NCBI GenBank assembly: GCA_905214495.1
Contig: CAJMLW010000018.1
Span: 1-35,016, forward strand
Direction of reading: 5' to 3'
DNA length: 35,016 bases
From: an uncultured bacterium
GTDB taxonomy: Bacteria; Bacillota; Negativicutes; Veillonellales; Veillonellaceae
This document shows, one piece after another, positions 31,888 to 35,016 of this stretch. Under the pieces are notes generated by a model. That model was given only the letters and a program-made list of their open reading frames with translations, was not told the DNA's origin and searched no databases. The stretch's first letter is position 1; every line of letters begins with the position of its first letter. A program made the position numbers and the translations under genes.

Positions 31888-33636
31888 ATGAAACGTACAA
31901 AAATCGTATGTACCGTAGGTCCGGGCACGGATAAGTTCGGTATTTTAGAAGATATGATGCGCGCTGGCATGAATGTGGCTCGTTTTAACTTCTCTCATGG
32001 TTCACATGAAGAGCAAGCGGAGCGTATGCAAATGGTGCGTGATGCGGCGATGATCGTCAATAAACCAATCGCATTGTTGCTCGATACAAAAGGTCCAGAG
32101 GTTCGTCTTGGTCTATTTAAAGAAGGTAAGGTGTTCCTCGAAGCGGGGCAACAATTTACATTGACTACAGATGATGTAGAAGGCACTTCAGAGATTAGTA
32201 CTGTAAACCATAAAGGTTTAGTAGGCGATGTTCACGTTGGCGATACGGTTCTCTTAGCTGATGGCCTCGTCAGATTGACCATTGATGCCATTGAAGGTAA
32301 TAGCATTATTACGACCGTTCAAAACAGCGGTGAAATTGGCAATCGTAAACGTGTGGCCGTGCCAGGTGTAGCACTTAGCTTGCCACCTGTATCCGAGCAA
32401 GACGAATTAGATTTGCGCTTTGGCTGCCAACAAGGAGTGGACTTTGTAGCCGCATCCTTTATGCAACGAGCTAAGGATGTAGTGGCTATTCGTCGCATCT
32501 TAGAATCTGAACAAAAGGATATTAAGATTATCGCCAAAATTGAAAATGCGGAAGGGGTTAATAATATTGATGAAATCCTCGATGTAGCGGATGGTCTTAT
32601 GATTGCTCGTGGTGATTTGGGCGTAGAAATTCCTGCCGAAGAAGTACCGGTATTGCAAAAGATGATGATTGAAAAATGTAATCGTCTTGGTAAACCTGTT
32701 ATTACGGCTACGCAAATGTTGGAATCTATGATTCAAAACCCTCGTCCTACGCGCGCCGAAGCGAGTGATGTGGCCAATGCAATCTTAGATGGCACCGATG
32801 CGATTATGTTATCCGGTGAAACTGCTAATGGCGCATATCCGGTAGAAGCTGTTACAACGATGACACGTATTGCAGAGGTAACGGAGCAATCCGTCATTTA
32901 TGATCATAAGAGCAGAACGCAGGAAAGCGTTGATGTGACCACTACTGAGGCTGTATGTTTGGCTAGCGTACGCGTCGCCAGTGATTTAGGGGCGGCAGCG
33001 ATTTTAACATGTACCGAATCTGGGCATACTGCGATTAGTGTGGCTCGTCATCGTCCTGATTGCAAAATTATCGCCATTACACCGCATGATGAAACGATTC
33101 GCCGCATGCAATTGTGCTGGGGCGTTGAAGCCATCAAGGGGCGTGAAAATATCAACTCCGATGAAATGGTGAAACAAGCGATTACCGGTGCTCTTGGGGC
33201 GAATGCCATCAACTCGGGTGATTTAGTTGTTGTTACTGCTGGTGTGCCATCTGGTTCTACGGGTACCACGAATATGATTCGCGTTCATATTGCAGGCAAG
33301 GTATTGTTGTCTGGCAATGGTATTTTGCGTAAATCCGCTACGGGTCGCGTATTTATTGCAGCTAACCATAAGAATGATTATGAAAGCTTCCAATCTGGCG
33401 ATATCCTCGTAGTAGGGACTATGGAACCAGAGTTGATGAACATTGCTAAACGAGCTGGCGGTATTGTAGCCGTAGAAGATGGTTATACATCAGATAGTGC
33501 CATTGCAGGCATTACCTATGGTATTCCTGTCATTTTAGGCGCTAAAGATGCTCATGACGTATTGCTTGAGGGGGCAGAGGTCACCATCGATGGTGAACGG
33601 GGCAAAGTCTTTGCAGGCATTGCGAATGCTAGATAA
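31888..33636 (+). CDS. pyk: Pyruvate kinase with extra C-terminal PEP-utiliser-like domain
   Basis: A 582-residue protein, about 110 residues longer than the core enzyme. The core has RTKIVCTVGPGTD, MNVARFNFSHG, catalytic K217 in IIAKIENAEG and MIARGDLGVEIPAEEV near 235-250. The C-terminal extension from about 475 resembles the mobile domain of PEP-using enzymes, as in Geobacillus pyruvate kinase. Where phosphohistidine domains have TSHA, this one has TSDSA, so the histidine is gone and the domain is presumably structural or regulatory. It follows dnaE by 24 bases with TTAGGAGG before the ATG and has no separate terminator upstream. Confidence 0.96.
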   Translation: MKRTKIVCTVGPGTDKFGILEDMMRAGMNVARFNFSHGSHEEQAERMQMVRDAAMIVNKPIALLLDTKGPEVRLGLFKEGKVFLEAGQQFTLTTDDVEGTSEISTVNHKGLVGDVHVGDTVLLADGLVRLTIDAIEGNSIITTVQNSGEIGNRKRVAVPGVALSLPPVSEQDELDLRFGCQQGVDFVAASFMQRAKDVVAIRRILESEQKDIKIIAKIENAEGVNNIDEILDVADGLMIARGDLGVEIPAEEVPVLQKMMIEKCNRLGKPVITATQMLESMIQNPRPTRAEASDVANAILDGTDAIMLSGETANGAYPVEAVTTMTRIAEVTEQSVIYDHKSRTQESVDVTTTEAVCLASVRVASDLGAAAILTCTESGHTAISVARHRPDCKIIAITPHDETIRRMQLCWGVEAIKGRENINSDEMVKQAITGALGANAINSGDLVVVTAGVPSGSTGTTNMIRVHIAGKVLLSGNGILRKSATGRVFIAANHKNDYESFQSGDILVVGTMEPELMNIAKRAGGIVAVEDGYTSDSAIAGITYGIPVILGAKDAHDVLLEGAEVTIDGERGKVFAGIANAR

Positions 33637-33682
33637 GCAATATATAATGTAAATAGGTTGGTCATAAAAAAGGAGTACGACT

Positions 33683-34594
33683 ATGGATGATAAAGAATGG
33701 CGTACCTTTGTAACCGTTGTGGATGAAGGTAATATAACAAAAGCGGCTGAAAAGCTATTTGTTTCGCAACCCGCTTTGAGCTATCGACTGCGTCATTTAG
33801 AGGATAGCGTAGGGTACTCCTTGTTGCTTCGTACGACAGAAGGCATTGCATTGACGCCGCAAGGTGAAATCTATTATGACTATTGCAAACGCATGCTGCA
33901 TGATAGAGAGGCTTTAGACCATGCATTGACATCGTCTACTGGTAAGATTCAAGGTACCTTGAAGATTGCATCATCCATCAATTTTGCAGATTATGAATTA
34001 CCAGCTTTGTTGAAATCGTTCCGCGAGCAGTATCCAGATGTGCATATTCAAGTTAAGACAGCTTTCAGCCATCAAGTGGTGAAGATGTTTAATACTGGTG
34101 ATTGTATGGTTGGTTTTGCGCGTGGTGGATATGAAGTATCAGGCAATTCAGAATTGTTATTGGAAGAACCGTATTGCTTGGTATATAAAGAGTTAGTGCC
34201 ACCAGAATCGTTAGAGAAGGTGCCATTTATTCGATACCAAACCGATGCATCGGTGGCTAATATCATTGAAAAATGGTGTGCCGAGCATTTTGATGAGCCC
34301 CCTATTGTGGCGATGGACGTCAATTCCATGAGTACATGTCGTCATTTTGTGCGGGCCGGACTCGGATGGTCTATTCTAACCTATATGGGGCTTGGATCTT
34401 GTAAAGACAAAGATATTTATGTTAGCCCATTGCGTAGCAAGGATGGCACGTATATTACGCGTGATACCAATATGGTATACACAAAAGAGTCGGCCAATTT
34501 AATTGCTGTCAAAACATTTATCGAGTACGTACGAGATTACTATAAAAAACACACTGTCGTAGACGATAGTATTTTTAGAGAATATAAATCATAA
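33683..34594 (+). CDS. LysR-family transcriptional regulator
   Basis: A 303-residue protein of standard LTTR length. Winged HTH at 1-60 (WRTFVTVVDEGNITKAAEKLFVSQPALSYRLRHLED) with the LLLRTTEGIALTPQGE wing; the C-terminal co-inducer domain from about 90 starts GTLKIASSINFADYELP. It faces the same way as, and ends 280 bases before, a DASS carrier gene. LTTR genes often control neighbours, so the carrier's promoter at 34736-34764 is the natural candidate target, although most classical cases are divergent. AAGGAG lies before the ATG. Confidence 0.93.
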   Translation: MDDKEWRTFVTVVDEGNITKAAEKLFVSQPALSYRLRHLEDSVGYSLLLRTTEGIALTPQGEIYYDYCKRMLHDREALDHALTSSTGKIQGTLKIASSINFADYELPALLKSFREQYPDVHIQVKTAFSHQVVKMFNTGDCMVGFARGGYEVSGNSELLLEEPYCLVYKELVPPESLEKVPFIRYQTDASVANIIEKWCAEHFDEPPIVAMDVNSMSTCRHFVRAGLGWSILTYMGLGSCKDKDIYVSPLRSKDGTYITRDTNMVYTKESANLIAVKTFIEYVRDYYKKHTVVDDSIFREYKS

Positions 34595-34602
34595 CATGTA
34601 AG

Positions 34603-34645
34603 TGCATGTATGCATCTTGTTAGAGGTGTATGCATGCATTTTTTT
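34603..34645 (+). terminator. Rho-independent terminator after the LysR gene
   Basis: TGCATGTATGCATC (34603-34616) pairs with GGTGTATGCATGCA (34625-34638), allowing three wobbles, followed by seven T residues to 34645. Confidence 0.88.
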
Positions 34646-34735
34646 CATTTACGTCTAAAATTCTATGAGTTAAATGCATAAAAAGTATGAATGACAGTTA
34701 TAAAAAAATTTATGCCCCCTATAAAGGTAATCTAT

Positions 34736-34764
34736 TTTTCAGAAAATGATTATCAACGTATAAT
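34736..34764 (+). promoter_or_regulatory. Promoter of the second DASS carrier
   Basis: TTTTCA (34736-34741), a 17-base spacer and perfect TATAAT (34759-34764). Upstream, GCATAAA (34676-34682) and TTTATGC (34709-34715) form a spaced inverted repeat that could bind a regulator such as the adjacent LysR protein. Confidence 0.75.
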
Positions 34765-34792
34765 GAAATCATACTAAAGACAAGAATTCATT

Positions 34793-34821
34793 AAGTAATA
34801 GTCGCGTATTACGAATTACTT
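34793..34821 (+). promoter_or_regulatory. Leader with two mutually exclusive hairpins
   Basis: Within the about 100-base 5' leader, GTAATA (34795-34800) can pair with TATTAC (34807-34812), while AAGTAAT (34793-34799) can instead pair with ATTACTT (34815-34821). Both use the same left arm. No T run follows, so it is not a terminator; a role in translation or mRNA stability is only a suggestion. Confidence 0.4.
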
Positions 34822-34874
34822 GGGTAGTGTTAGGATGAACAGTATATGCCTATGTTTATAAGAAAGGAAGAAAC

Positions 34875-35016
34875 ATGGAAAAACTTGTAAAATTAGCCGT
34901 TATCGTGCTAATCCCAATTATCCTCTGGTTTACAACTCCGCCAGCAGGACTTTCTGCGGAAGCGTGGCGCCTCTTAGGCTTCTACATTGCAGGTATCGTA
35001 GGTTTGATTTTAAAAC
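34875..35016 (+). CDS. DASS/SLC13-family anion transporter, N-terminal part (runs off the window)
   Basis: The first 47 codons read as a hydrophobic membrane protein starting MEKLVKLAVIVLIPIILWF, then a TPPAGLSAEAWRLL loop and a second span. The pattern (WF-x-x-P, then EAW-LL, GIVGLILK) parallels the N-terminus of the full DASS carrier at 3027-4430 (WFLPHTEAIKPEGWHLL ... IVGFILR). AAAGGAAG stands before the ATG. The SNT motifs lie outside the window, so the family call rests on the N-terminus only. Control by the upstream LysR regulator is likely but inferred. Confidence 0.75.
   Translation, partial: MEKLVKLAVIVLIPIILWFTTPPAGLSAEAWRLLGFYIAGIVGLILK

Noticed and set aside
1..35016. CRISPR arrays, tRNA or rRNA genes, insertion sequences and phage genes
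   Set aside because: Read by eye, the gaps show no regularly spaced direct repeats, tRNA cloverleaf with TTCGA/CCA ends, transposase or integrase frames.

Overview
The window looks like chromosomal core DNA of a diderm Firmicute of the Negativicutes, most likely a Veillonella. The grounds are family-level recognition and gene order: a C5-pathway heme/siroheme operon with a fused CobA-HemD, a ylm/sepF division cluster, DASS-type carboxylate carriers, low-to-moderate GC, strong AGGAGG ribosome binding sites and classic sigma-A promoters. No database search was possible, so the genus is an inference. Every supported gene is on the + strand.

Layout. 1-47 is the 3' end of rpsI. 204-2519 holds an enoyl-CoA hydratase/isomerase-family gene, then pgl, tatA and a small heavy-metal-associated (CopZ-like) protein. 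2587-4430 is a translationally coupled pair, a cupin and a DASS anion carrier. 4621-4752 encodes a 43-residue single-span membrane peptide with its own promoter. 4945-10892 is an isoleucine/valine operon, ilvD-ilvA-ilvB-ilvN, ending in an orphan ABC ATPase. ilvC follows as a separate unit with a palindrome in its promoter. 12182-17959 starts with a start-less, decayed-looking reading frame coupled to a B12-domain-like radical SAM gene, followed by pgeF (ylmD), ylmE, sepF, proC and ylmH. 18074-25233 is the tetrapyrrole operon sirC-hemA-hemC-cobA/hemD-hemB-hemL, with an XRE-type regulator gene at its end and a 50-nt near-perfect inverted repeat in front of it.

25.3-27.6 kb is an AT-rich accessory patch of four small orphan genes separated by coding-like debris. 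27701-33636 returns to core genes: a YgjP-like metallopeptidase, dnaE and pyk. 33683-34594 is a LysR regulator. It is followed by a terminator, a promoter with a 5' leader, and the first 47 codons of a second DASS carrier that runs off the window.

How the genes work together. IlvA, IlvBN, IlvC and IlvD cover threonine deamination through the dihydroxyacid dehydratase step; only transamination is missing. HemA, HemL, HemB, HemC and HemD take glutamyl-tRNA to uroporphyrinogen III. The CobA domain and SirC divert it to precorrin-2 and sirohydrochlorin, the branch to siroheme and cobalamin. No late heme gene is present. The two DASS carriers, one coupled to a cupin and one preceded by a LysR gene, suggest locally regulated uptake of organic anions. 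The least ordinary parts are the orphan island (25.3-27.6 kb), the inverted repeat at 18001-18050, the start-less frame before the radical SAM gene and the small membrane peptide. I found no convincing new multi-gene system.
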